64,000 nucleotides of DNA from DATJLY01 sp963773665. GTDB lineage: Bacteria > Pseudomonadota > Alphaproteobacteria > ATCC43930 > CGMCC-115725. The position numbers were made by a program, and so were the translations under genes. Of the stretch, positions 7,812-15,382 are shown one piece after another; position 1 is the stretch's first letter; each line of letters starts with the position of its first letter. The stretch lies in NCBI GenBank assembly GCA_963773665.1, contig CAVZBZ010000013.1, positions 558,001 through 622,000 of the forward strand, read 5' to 3'. A model generated the notes under the pieces. That model made no database searches and was not told the DNA's origin. It saw only the letters and a list, made by a program, of their open reading frames with translations.

Positions 7812-8924
7812 CTACTGCGGCAGGACGATTTCGACGCGACGGTTCTGCGGCTCGCGCACGCCGTCCGGCGTCGGTACGCGCAGGTTCGTCTTGCCCTTCC
7901 ACGCGACGTCCTGGGCCTTGGCGGGCACCCCGGCTTTGACGAGATAATCGCGCACCGCGTCGGCGCGCCGCTTGGACAGGCCGAGATTGTACTGCACCGT
8001 GCCGACCGTGTCGGTGTAGCCGGTGAGTTCAATGCGGACCGGGCGGTTCTGCTTGAACGCCGCCGCGGCCGCGTCGAGCACCTGGCGGCCGGCATCGGTG
8101 ATGGTCGACTTGTCGAAGTCGAAGAACACGATGAAGAACTGCCCCGGCGGAACGGTTGCGGCGGGCGCCGGCGCGGGCGGCGGCGGCGCGGCGGCGGGCG
8201 CGGCCGCCGGCTGGACCGGCGGCGGCGGCGCGGCCGGCGCGCCGAACGAGTAGGTCAGGTTCAGCATGATGCTGTGGTTGCGGTAGTCGTCGGTCGTGCC
8301 GCGGTTCGCGGTCGCGGCCACCGTATGGAAGCTTGGATGGATGCCGTCGAGGAACCGGTACTCGAGCCCGACATCCCAATTCGGCGTCAGGTTGTAGCGC
8401 ACGCCGGCCATCGCCTGGACCGCCGCGACCGTATCGCTGTCGTTGGCGATCTGCGCGCCGGCGAACGTGACATTGTCGAGGGTCATGCTGAGGAGGCCGG
8501 CGCCCGCGCCGACATAGGGTCTGAACCCCATCCAATTATATGGCAGGTCGACGATGCCGTTGACCATTCCGGCGATGCTGTGGACGCTGCCGCCGCCCGT
8601 GCCGGGCACAGCGCCGCCGACATGGACGGAATTGATGTCGTTGTTGCGGTAGTCGAGATTGAGCTCGGCCCGGAAGTCCCCGCCGAGAAAGAACGGCCCG
8701 AAACCGTAGCCGAGCGCGCCGCCGACGATATAGCCCTCGCTCTCGGTGGTCTGAATCGAAGTGGAGGTGTCGGAGCCGTGCGCGGTCAGGTCGTTCATGT
8801 GGTTCCAGCCGCCCTCGAGCCGGACATACGGGCCTTCGGAACCGACGCCCATATTCTGAGCGTGGCTCGCCGCGCCAACGAGGGTGAGCCCCAATGCCAA
8901 GGCTGTGGCACGCCAAAATTTCAT
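7812..8924 (-). CDS. OmpA-family outer membrane beta-barrel protein
   Basis: A 370-residue envelope protein. Residues 1-23 form a signal peptide ending AASHAQ. Residues about 24-225 look like an 8-strand barrel (alternating hydrophobic strands, ending LNLTYSFG). Residues about 230-262 are a Pro/Ala linker. Residues about 265-370 are the OmpA peptidoglycan-binding domain (FDFDKSTITDAG, GYTDTVG, LSKRRADAVRDYL, QNRRVEI). The ATG at 8924 is preceded by GGAGGGG; an upstream in-frame start would spoil the signal peptide. It probably anchors the outer membrane to the wall. Confidence 0.92.
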   Translation of the reverse strand: MKFWRATALALGLTLVGAASHAQNMGVGSEGPYVRLEGGWNHMNDLTAHGSDTSTSIQTTESEGYIVGGALGYGFGPFFLGGDFRAELNLDYRNNDINSVHVGGAVPGTGGGSVHSIAGMVNGIVDLPYNWMGFRPYVGAGAGLLSMTLDNVTFAGAQIANDSDTVAAVQAMAGVRYNLTPNWDVGLEYRFLDGIHPSFHTVAATANRGTTDDYRNHSIMLNLTYSFGAPAAPPPPVQPAAAPAAAPPPPAPAPAATVPPGQFFIVFFDFDKSTITDAGRQVLDAAAAAFKQNRPVRIELTGYTDTVGTVQYNLGLSKRRADAVRDYLVKAGVPAKAQDVAWKGKTNLRVPTPDGVREPQNRRVEIVLPQ

Positions 8925-8972
8925 GGAATCCCCTCCGGGATCGAAGCGAGCGCGGATATGATCGCCTTGCGT

Positions 8973-9000
8973 TAATAGTCCCGGCGATGGGCAGGGGCAA
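8973..9000 (-). promoter_or_regulatory. candidate sigma70-type promoter of the OmpA gene
   Basis: On the minus strand TTGCCC (9000-8995) and CTATTA (8978-8973) are separated by 16 bases and lie about 50 bases before the start codon. The match is moderate and was judged by eye. Confidence 0.35.
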
Positions 9001-9080
9001 GGCAAGTTGTTGTTTTTGACGCCCATTGCCGTGATGTGTTGCAAACTTGCCGCGTTGTCCGAAAGAGCGGGGAGGAAGGG

Positions 9081-9812
9081 ATGCAGGCACTCGTGATCAC
9101 CGGCGGAAGCCGCGGCATCGGTGCCAAGGTCGCACTCGGCGCGGCCAAGCGCGGCTGGCGCATGGCCCTTGCCTACCAGAAGAACCGTGCCCGGGCCGAT
9201 GCGGTCATCGCCGAGGTCGCCCGCCTGGGCGGCCAGGCCGTGGCAGAACCCATGGAGCTGGCCGATGAAGCCTCGATCGTCCGCTTTTTCGCCGAGATCG
9301 ACCGCACGCTCGGGCCCTTCGACGGGCTCGTCAACAGCGGCGGCATTATCGGCCCCAATGGCCGCATCGACGCGGTATCGGGCGCGGCGCTCGCGGAGCT
9401 TTTCGCGATCAACGTCACCGGCACGCTCGTCTGCTGCCGCGAGGCGATCCGGCGCATGTCAACCAAGCACGGCGGCACGGGCGGCGCGATCGTCAATCTC
9501 GGCTCGGCCGCCTCGCGGCTCGGCGGCGCCGGCGAGACGGTGCCCTATGCCGCGAGCAAGGGCGCGGTCGACAGCCTCACCTTCGGCCTCGCGCAGGAGG
9601 TCGCGGCCGAGGGGATTCGCGTCAATGCGGTGAGCCCCGGCGTGATCGACACCGAAATCCAGCCGCCGGGCCGGGTCGAACGCATCGGCCCGATGCTGCC
9701 GATGAAGCGCGTCGGCCGGCCGGAGGAGGTCGCGGAGGCGATCCTCTGGCTCCTGTCCGAGGGGGCCTCCTACGTCTCGGGCGCCGTCCTCAACGTCTCG
9801 GGCGGCCGCTGA
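9081..9812 (+). CDS. SDR family oxidoreductase
   Basis: A 243-residue classical short-chain dehydrogenase/reductase. The cofactor site TGGSRGIGA is near residue 7, NSGG takes the NNAG position, LGSAAS supplies the catalytic Ser and PYAASKGAVD the Tyr and Lys. The C-terminal SGAVLNVSGGR is typical. The ATG at 9081 follows a near-perfect GGAGGAAGGG. It diverges from the OmpA gene and overlaps the convergent MFS gene by 43 bases at the 3' end. The substrate is unknown; FabG-like enzymes and sugar or alcohol dehydrogenases share this form. Confidence 0.92.
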   Translation: MQALVITGGSRGIGAKVALGAAKRGWRMALAYQKNRARADAVIAEVARLGGQAVAEPMELADEASIVRFFAEIDRTLGPFDGLVNSGGIIGPNGRIDAVSGAALAELFAINVTGTLVCCREAIRRMSTKHGGTGGAIVNLGSAASRLGGAGETVPYAASKGAVDSLTFGLAQEVAAEGIRVNAVSPGVIDTEIQPPGRVERIGPMLPMKRVGRPEEVAEAILWLLSEGASYVSGAVLNVSGGR

Positions 9813-10957
9813 TCCTTGTCCCAGAACCAGATCGCCAGAGCGGCGAGCAGCACGACTGCGGCCGCGACGGTGGCGACGCACCCGGGCCAGCCGGCGAGCG
9901 TCCAGGCATAGCCGGGAACGATCGCGCCCAGGGCGCCGCCGAGATAGTAGAACGTGACATAGAGCCCGACCGCCGACGAACGGCCCTGGAGCGCCGTCAC
10001 CGCGACATAGCTCGTGGCACAGCTCTGGCACAGGAACCCGCACGTGACGCAGAGCGCGAGGCCGGCGAGGATCATGAGGATGCTCGGCGCGAGCGTCATG
10101 GCAAGGCCCACGATCCACACCGCCGTCGCGGCCGCGACGAGGCGGCTTCGGCCCATGCGCGCGACGAGGCGGCCGGTGAGCGGCGTCACCACCACGCCGA
10201 CGAGATAGACCACGAAGATCGCGCCGAGCGCGCCGGTCGAGAACGAAAAGGGGGGCGCCGCAAGAACGAAATTGATGTAGGTGAAGACGCCGACGAACGA
10301 GAACAGCACCCCGAACCCGACTGCGTAGGTTGCGATGAGGCTCGGCGAGCGGAGGTGCGCCGCCATGAAGACGAGCGACGGCGCGAGCCCGCCGCTCTTC
10401 GAAAAGCGCCGCTCGCGCGGCATCAGGAGGGCGCTGCCTATGGCGCAGGCGAGCGTCACGACGGCGAGCCCCCAGAACGCCCAGCGCCAGCCGAAATGCT
10501 GCGCCAGGAGCCCGCTCAGGAACCGGCTCAGGAAGCCGCCGACGCCGCTTGCCGCGACATAGAGGCCGGTCATCGAAGTGGCCTCGGCCGGAAACTCCTC
10601 GCCGATATAGGCGACCGTGACCGCGAAAATGGGCGGCAGCAGCAGCCCCTGCACGAAGCGCCAGAACACCAGCGCATCGAGCGTCTCGGCGAACCCCGCC
10701 ATCGCGGTCGGCACGACGAGCGCGAACATCGCCGCGACGATGATGCGCTTGCGCCCGATCGCGTCCGCGGCGAGGCCGCTGAACGGCGCGGTGAGGGCGA
10801 CGGCGAGAGTGGCGGCACTCACCGTGCGGCTGACCTCGGCCGGAGTAGCCTGGAACTCCTGCGTCAGGAGCGGCAGCAGCGCCTGCGTCACATAGAGCTC
10901 GATGAAGGCGCCGATCGCGGCGAGCGCCACGCCAAGCGCGCGCTTGTCGGCCTGCAT
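9770..10957 (-). CDS. MFS transporter (YnfM/AraJ-like efflux type)
   Basis: A 395-residue protein with 12 predicted membrane helices. The motif-A-like loop GLAADAIGRKRI follows helix 2, and GRLVARMGRSR is its second-half counterpart. The N terminus (ELYVTQALLPLLTQEF) resembles YnfM/ArsJ-like MFS exporters more than sugar importers. The 3' end runs 43 bases into the SDR gene on the other strand. It diverges from purM. Confidence 0.88.
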   Translation of the reverse strand: MQADKRALGVALAAIGAFIELYVTQALLPLLTQEFQATPAEVSRTVSAATLAVALTAPFSGLAADAIGRKRIIVAAMFALVVPTAMAGFAETLDALVFWRFVQGLLLPPIFAVTVAYIGEEFPAEATSMTGLYVAASGVGGFLSRFLSGLLAQHFGWRWAFWGLAVVTLACAIGSALLMPRERRFSKSGGLAPSLVFMAAHLRSPSLIATYAVGFGVLFSFVGVFTYINFVLAAPPFSFSTGALGAIFVVYLVGVVVTPLTGRLVARMGRSRLVAAATAVWIVGLAMTLAPSILMILAGLALCVTCGFLCQSCATSYVAVTALQGRSSAVGLYVTFYYLGGALGAIVPGYAWTLAGWPGCVATVAAAVVLLAALAIWFWDKDQRPPETLRTAPET

Positions 10958-11020
10958 CGAAGCAGTCTATCGGCCTCTGCCCCGCTTTTCACCGGCGCTC
11001 GCGTGGCGTAGAACGGGCGC

Positions 11021-12730
11021 GTGGCAGAAAAGCGCCCCCTGAGCTACCGCGCTGCCGGCGTCGATATCGACGCGGGGAACGCGCTCGTCGAGGCGATAAA
11101 GCCGCTGGCGCGCGCTACGGCGCGGGCGGGATCCGATGCCGGGCTCGGCGGCTTCGGCGCGCTCTTCGATCTCAAGGCGGCGGGCTATCGCGATCCGATC
11201 CTCGTCGCCACCACGGACGGCGTCGGCACCAAGCTCAAGATCGCGATCGAGGCCGGGCGGCACGATACGGTCGGCATCGATCTCGTCGCCATGTGCGTCA
11301 ACGACCTCGTCGTGCAGGGCGCCGAGCCGCTCCTGTTCCTCGATTATTTCGCAACCGGCCGGCTCGACGTGGCGCAGGCGAAGAGTGTGATCGCCGGGAT
11401 CGCGCAGGCCTGCCGCGACACCGGCTGCGCCCTCGTCGGCGGCGAAACGGCGGAAATGCCGGGGCTGTACGCTGCCGGCGATTACGACCTCGCCGGCTTC
11501 GCCGTGGGCGCGGTCGAGCGCGGCGCCGCGATCGACGGAACAACCGTCGCCGCGGGCGATGTCGTGCTCGGCCTCGCATCGAGCGGGCTTCATTCCAACG
11601 GCTTCTCGCTCGTGCGCCGCGTCGTGGCCGAATCGGCGCTCGACTACGCGGCGCCGGCGCCGTTCGCACACGGCGAGAGTTTGGGCGCAGCACTCCTGGC
11701 GCCGACGCGGCTTTACGTCCGAAGCTGCCGCGCCGCGATCGCGGCGGGCGGGGTCAAGGCGCTCGCGCACATCACCGGCGGCGGTCTCCTCGAGAACATC
11801 CCGCGCGTTCTGCCCAAAAACCTTGCCGCCGAGCTCGACGCGCGGCGCTGGACGCTGCCGCCGGTTTTTCGGTGGCTCGCCGAAGCGGCGCGGCTGCCGG
11901 CGGACGAGATGGCGCGCACCTTCAACTGCGGCATCGGCATGGTCATGGTGGCGGCGCCGGAGGACGAGGCGCGCATCGCCCGCACGCTTGAAGAGCAGGG
12001 CGAGCGCGTCCATCGCATCGGCCGCATCGTCGCGCGCGGCGACGGACCCGGCACGCTTCTCGTAGGCACGGAGGAACTCGTGGCCCGGCTGAAGGTCGCC
12101 GTGCTGATCTCGGGCCGCGGCTCGAATCTGCAGGCGCTGATCGATGCCTGCGCCGCGCCCGATTTTCCCGCCGAAATCGCGCTCGTCCTGTCGAACCGCG
12201 CCGACGCCAAGGGGCTCGACCACGCCGCCGCTTCCGGCATTGCGCGCGCCGTCATTCCGCACCGCGACCATTCGTCGCGCGTCTCGTTCGAGGACGAAGT
12301 CGACCGCGCGCTCGTGGCGGCGGGCGTGGAGCTCGTCTGCCTTGCCGGATTCATGCGGCTCCTCACGGCCGCGTTCGTCGCGCGCTGGCGCGACCGGCTC
12401 GTCAACATCCACCCATCGCTGCTCCCCTCGTTCCGCGGCCTCGACACGCACGCGCGCGCGCTTGCGGCGGGCGTGCGGTTTGCCGGCTGCACCGTGCATT
12501 TCGTGCGCGCCGAGATGGACGAGGGCCCGATCATCGTGCAGGCCGCCGTGCCGGTGCTCCCGGGCGACGATGCCGGGCGGCTCGCCGCGCGCGTGCTCGC
12601 GGCCGAGCACAGGGCCTATCCGCTGGCGCTCCGCCTCATTGCCGAAGGCCGGGTCAGGGTGACGGACGAACGGGTCGAGATCGCGGGGCCATGCGAGCCA
12701 CCCGAAACGGTGCTCAACCCGGCGCGTTAG
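11021..12730 (+). CDS. purMN: PurM-PurN: AIR synthetase fused in frame to GAR transformylase
   Basis: One open frame of 569 residues joins two purine enzymes. Residues 1 to about 350 are phosphoribosylformylglycinamidine cyclo-ligase (PurM: ATTDGVGTKLKIA, GGETAEMPG, SSGLHSNGFSLVR, HITGGGLLENIPR). Residues about 354-569 are phosphoribosylglycinamide formyltransferase (PurN: SGRGSNLQALI, catalytic NIHPSLLPSFRG, then the Asp in MDEGPIIVQ). No stop separates them. A GGAGG lies 5 bases before an in-frame GTG at 12080, exactly where PurN would start. The first codon is GTG. A one-base insertion would also explain the fusion, because TAG sits in the neighbouring frame at 12063. Confidence 0.9.
   Translation: MAEKRPLSYRAAGVDIDAGNALVEAIKPLARATARAGSDAGLGGFGALFDLKAAGYRDPILVATTDGVGTKLKIAIEAGRHDTVGIDLVAMCVNDLVVQGAEPLLFLDYFATGRLDVAQAKSVIAGIAQACRDTGCALVGGETAEMPGLYAAGDYDLAGFAVGAVERGAAIDGTTVAAGDVVLGLASSGLHSNGFSLVRRVVAESALDYAAPAPFAHGESLGAALLAPTRLYVRSCRAAIAAGGVKALAHITGGGLLENIPRVLPKNLAAELDARRWTLPPVFRWLAEAARLPADEMARTFNCGIGMVMVAAPEDEARIARTLEEQGERVHRIGRIVARGDGPGTLLVGTEELVARLKVAVLISGRGSNLQALIDACAAPDFPAEIALVLSNRADAKGLDHAAASGIARAVIPHRDHSSRVSFEDEVDRALVAAGVELVCLAGFMRLLTAAFVARWRDRLVNIHPSLLPSFRGLDTHARALAAGVRFAGCTVHFVRAEMDEGPIIVQAAVPVLPGDDAGRLAARVLAAEHRAYPLALRLIAEGRVRVTDERVEIAGPCEPPETVLNPAR
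12080..12730 (+). CDS. purN: possible internally started PurN (nested in purMN)
   Basis: The in-frame GTG at 12080 has GGAGGAACTC directly upstream and begins MARLKVAVLISGRGSN, the usual N terminus of a free PurN (216 residues). If used, the cell would make both a PurM-PurN fusion and a separate PurN. If the fusion is an assembly artefact, this is simply purN. This entry overlaps the purMN entry on purpose. Confidence 0.55.
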   Translation: MARLKVAVLISGRGSNLQALIDACAAPDFPAEIALVLSNRADAKGLDHAAASGIARAVIPHRDHSSRVSFEDEVDRALVAAGVELVCLAGFMRLLTAAFVARWRDRLVNIHPSLLPSFRGLDTHARALAAGVRFAGCTVHFVRAEMDEGPIIVQAAVPVLPGDDAGRLAARVLAAEHRAYPLALRLIAEGRVRVTDERVEIAGPCEPPETVLNPAR

Positions 12731-12791
12731 GCTTGCCTCGACCGCGAAATCGGCTAATGTCGCGGCCGCCGAGCGGATGGGGTCAGTAACG

Positions 12792-12914
12792 ATGGCAATG
12801 GATCAGGAATATCAGCGCCACCTGAACGGGTGGCTCGCTTTCGCCCGGCTCATGCGCTGGACGGTCGCGGCGATCATCCTGGTGCTTATCTTCCTCGCCT
12901 ATATGACGCTCTAG
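12792..12914 (+). CDS. aa3-type cytochrome c oxidase subunit IV (COX4_pro_2)
   Basis: A 40-residue single-span membrane protein: a short charged N terminus (MDQEYQRHLNGW), then one transmembrane helix (about residues 22-39, VAAIILVLIFLAYM). Both length and the 'D-x-E-Y-x-x-H-L' beginning match the small bacterial subunit IV of aa3-type oxidases (PF07835). The catalytic cox genes are not in this window. It is convergent with ndk with 2 bases between stops. It is too short for ordinary ORF cut-offs, so it is easily missed. Confidence 0.75.
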   Translation: MAMDQEYQRHLNGWLAFARLMRWTVAAIILVLIFLAYMTL

Positions 12915-12916
12915 GC

Positions 12917-13339
12917 TCAGGGACAGAGCTCGATCCCGGCGAAGAAGAAAGCGATCTCGCCTGCCGCGGTTTCGGCCGAGTCCGAGCCGTGCACCGAGTT
13001 CGCCTCGATGTTCTCGGCGAAATCCTTGCGGATCGTGCCGGCAGCCGCCTTCGCGGGATCGGTGGCGCCCATCACCTCGCGATTGAGTGCGACGGCGTTC
13101 TCGCCTTCGAGCACTTGCGCCACGACCGGGCCCGAGCACATGAACTCGACGAGGCTGTTGAAGAACGGCCGGTCGCGGTGGACGGCATAGAACTGTTCCG
13201 CCTGCGCCCGCGACAGGTGCAGCCGCTTCTGCGCGACGATGCGCAGGCCCTGCTCTTCGAGCCGGGCGTTGATCTTGCCGCTCAGGTTCCGGCGCGTCGC
13301 GTCCGGCTTGATGATCGACAAGGTACGTTCGAGCGCCAT
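12917..13339 (-). CDS. ndk: nucleoside diphosphate kinase
   Basis: A 140-residue NDK, the standard length. It moves the gamma phosphate of ATP to NDPs through a phospho-His, here His117 in NSVHGSDS. IKPDA near the N terminus and the NxxH loop are intact. The ATG at 13339 is preceded by GAGGAG; a TTG one codon earlier is also possible. It is transcribed in the same direction as holC and pepA, which lie upstream of it. Confidence 0.97.
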   Translation of the reverse strand: MALERTLSIIKPDATRRNLSGKINARLEEQGLRIVAQKRLHLSRAQAEQFYAVHRDRPFFNSLVEFMCSGPVVAQVLEGENAVALNREVMGATDPAKAAAGTIRKDFAENIEANSVHGSDSAETAAGEIAFFFAGIELCP

Positions 13340-13393
13340 CAAAACTCCTCGGGCGGATGGGACGCGCGCTTATAGCGGGCGGCCTCAGGCCCA

Positions 13394-13846
13394 TCAACCG
13401 AGCGCGCGCTTCTCCCAGCCCGCGTCGGTCTGCTGCCAATAGACGAGCTCGTGTCCTTGCGCCTGCGCCTCGCGCCAGCGCTGCCGCGCGGCATCGACGG
13501 ACTGGGGATCGTTGCCGTCGAACAGGTCGCAGACGCGCTTGAAGGCGCCGAACCGGCGGCTCGTCGCGCCATCCACGAGCACCAGCATGGTGGCGTCGTT
13601 CGGGTTGTCGTCCGACGTGGCGAGGAAAACCGGCTGGCGCGCGGCGGGCCCGTCGCGCGCCGTGCCGTGCGGCAGGAAACTCGCGTCGCTGTAGGTCCAG
13701 AGCAGCGCGTCGAGATCGCGGACACGCTCGTCGGAACCTGCGACGACGAGGATGCGGTGTCCCTCGGCGAGCGCGCGCTCCAGAAGCCGCGGCAAGGCGC
13801 GCTCAAGCGGCATCGTCCGCAAATGGTAGAAGCCGACTTCCGTCAT
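13394..13846 (-). CDS. holC: DNA polymerase III chi subunit
   Basis: A 150-residue HolC protein, the clamp-loader accessory subunit that contacts SSB. It starts with the typical VGFYHL, has LVVAGSDERVRDLDALLWTY and FLPHG in the middle and ends with YWQQTDAGWEKR. The ATG overlaps the pepA stop (ATGA at 13843-13846), so the two are coupled. A pepA-holC pair is the usual proteobacterial arrangement. Confidence 0.95.
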   Translation of the reverse strand: MTEVGFYHLRTMPLERALPRLLERALAEGHRILVVAGSDERVRDLDALLWTYSDASFLPHGTARDGPAARQPVFLATSDDNPNDATMLVLVDGATSRRFGAFKRVCDLFDGNDPQSVDAARQRWREAQAQGHELVYWQQTDAGWEKRALG

Positions 13847-15330
13847 TCCTCTTCGTAATGCTCGGCGACGAATTGGTTGAGCAGGCGAAGCCCGAACGAG
13901 GTGGCGCCCTTCGGCACGGTCGGCGCATCCTTCTTCGACCAGGTCGTGCCGGCGATGTCGAGATGCGCCCACGGCACGCTGTTGACGAAGCGCTGCAGGA
14001 ACTGCGCCGCGGTGATGCTGCCGGCCTCGCGCCCGCCGATGTTCTTCACGTCGGCCGCGTCGCTGTCGATGAGCTTGTCGTAAGCCTCGGCGAGCGGCAT
14101 GCGCCACAATTTCTCGCCGACGCGCTTTCCCGCCGCGATGAGCCGCTCGGCGAGCTCCTCGTTGTTCGAGAAAAGCCCGGCATGCTCGCTGCCGAGCGAG
14201 ACGATGATCGCCCCGGTCAAGGTCGCGAGGTCGATCATGAATTGCGGCTTGAAGCGCTGCTGGCAGTACCACAGCGCGTCGGCGAGCACGAGCCGTCCCT
14301 CGGCATCGGTGTTGAGCACCTCGATGGTCTGGCCCGACAAGGAGGTCACGATGTCGCCCGGGCGCTGCGCCGTGCCGGACGGCATGTTCTCGACCAGGCC
14401 GCCGATGCCGACCGCGTTGACCTTGGCCTTGCGGCCGGCGAGCGCGCGCATCAGGCCGATGACGACGCCGGAGCCCGCCATGTCCCACTTCATGTCCTCC
14501 ATGCCGCCGGCGGGCTTGATCGAGATGCCGCCGGTGTCGAAGGTGACGCCCTTGCCGATGAACGCAATGGGCGCCGGGTTCTTGGCCTTGGGATTGCCCT
14601 TCCACTGCATGACGACGAGACGCGGCGGGCGGGCGCTGCCCTGCGCCACGCCCAAAAGCGCGTTCATGCCGAGCTTCTTCAGCTGCTTCTCGTCGAGCAC
14701 CTCGACCTCGACGCCGAGTTTTTCGAGCGAGCGCGCCGCCTCGGCGAGCGTCTCGGGATAGATGACGTTGGCCGGCTCGGAAACGAGATCGCGCGTGAAA
14801 TAGATTGCCTCGGCGACTTTCTCGAGCGGCTGGAAGGCGCGCTTCGCCGCCGCCGGGTCCTCGACGACGATCGTCAGTTCCTCGAGCGTCGGCTTGTTCT
14901 CGGGCTTCTCCTTGGTGCGGTACTTGTCGAAGCGATATGCCCTGAGCCGCGCGCCATAGGCGAGATCGGCGGCGATCTGCGCCTCGTTCTGTCCTTGGTC
15001 GAGCGCGACCGAAGCGGTCTTTTCTCCGGCGCCGTTGAGCTGCGCCAATATCTGCCCGCCGCGATTCTGCCAGGCGATGCGCTCGCCGCCGCCCTCCTTG
15101 CCGATGCCGTAGAGCAGCACCCGATTGAGCTCGAGATGGGACGGGGCAAGGACGATCAGCGTCTCCTCGCCGCGGCCCTTGAACTTGCTCGCCGCCATCG
15201 CGCGCGTGAGATTGCCGCCGCTCTCCTCGTCGAGCCGCGCCGCCGAGGGCAGCAGCTTGCGCTCCTCCGCGACCGGCGCTGCGACGGTTCCAGAGCGCGG
15301 CAGGCGCGGGCCAGCGAAAATGATCTTCAT
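13843..15330 (-). CDS. pepA: leucyl aminopeptidase (M17 family)
   Basis: A 495-residue M17 metallopeptidase that removes N-terminal residues, active as a two-metal hexamer. The catalytic domain shows GKGVTFDTGGISIKP, the metal and active-site block NTDAEGRLVLADAL, and the C-terminal WAHLDIAGTTW. The start MKIIFAG at 15330 is chosen for the GGAGAAG site; upstream in-frame sequence has no homology. In E. coli the homologue also binds DNA at cer/carAB; nothing here shows that role. Confidence 0.96.
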   Translation of the reverse strand: MKIIFAGPRLPRSGTVAAPVAEERKLLPSAARLDEESGGNLTRAMAASKFKGRGEETLIVLAPSHLELNRVLLYGIGKEGGGERIAWQNRGGQILAQLNGAGEKTASVALDQGQNEAQIAADLAYGARLRAYRFDKYRTKEKPENKPTLEELTIVVEDPAAAKRAFQPLEKVAEAIYFTRDLVSEPANVIYPETLAEAARSLEKLGVEVEVLDEKQLKKLGMNALLGVAQGSARPPRLVVMQWKGNPKAKNPAPIAFIGKGVTFDTGGISIKPAGGMEDMKWDMAGSGVVIGLMRALAGRKAKVNAVGIGGLVENMPSGTAQRPGDIVTSLSGQTIEVLNTDAEGRLVLADALWYCQQRFKPQFMIDLATLTGAIIVSLGSEHAGLFSNNEELAERLIAAGKRVGEKLWRMPLAEAYDKLIDSDAADVKNIGGREAGSITAAQFLQRFVNSVPWAHLDIAGTTWSKKDAPTVPKGATSFGLRLLNQFVAEHYEEE

Positions 15331-15382
15331 GGCAGCACTTCTCCGGCGAGTGGAGCCGATATGAGAAAATTGGGCGCGCGAG

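Noticed and set aside
8272..8975. Plus-strand ORF opposite the OmpA gene
   Set aside because: Antisense of the beta-barrel and signal peptide; the minus strand has signal peptide, OmpA domain and ribosome site.
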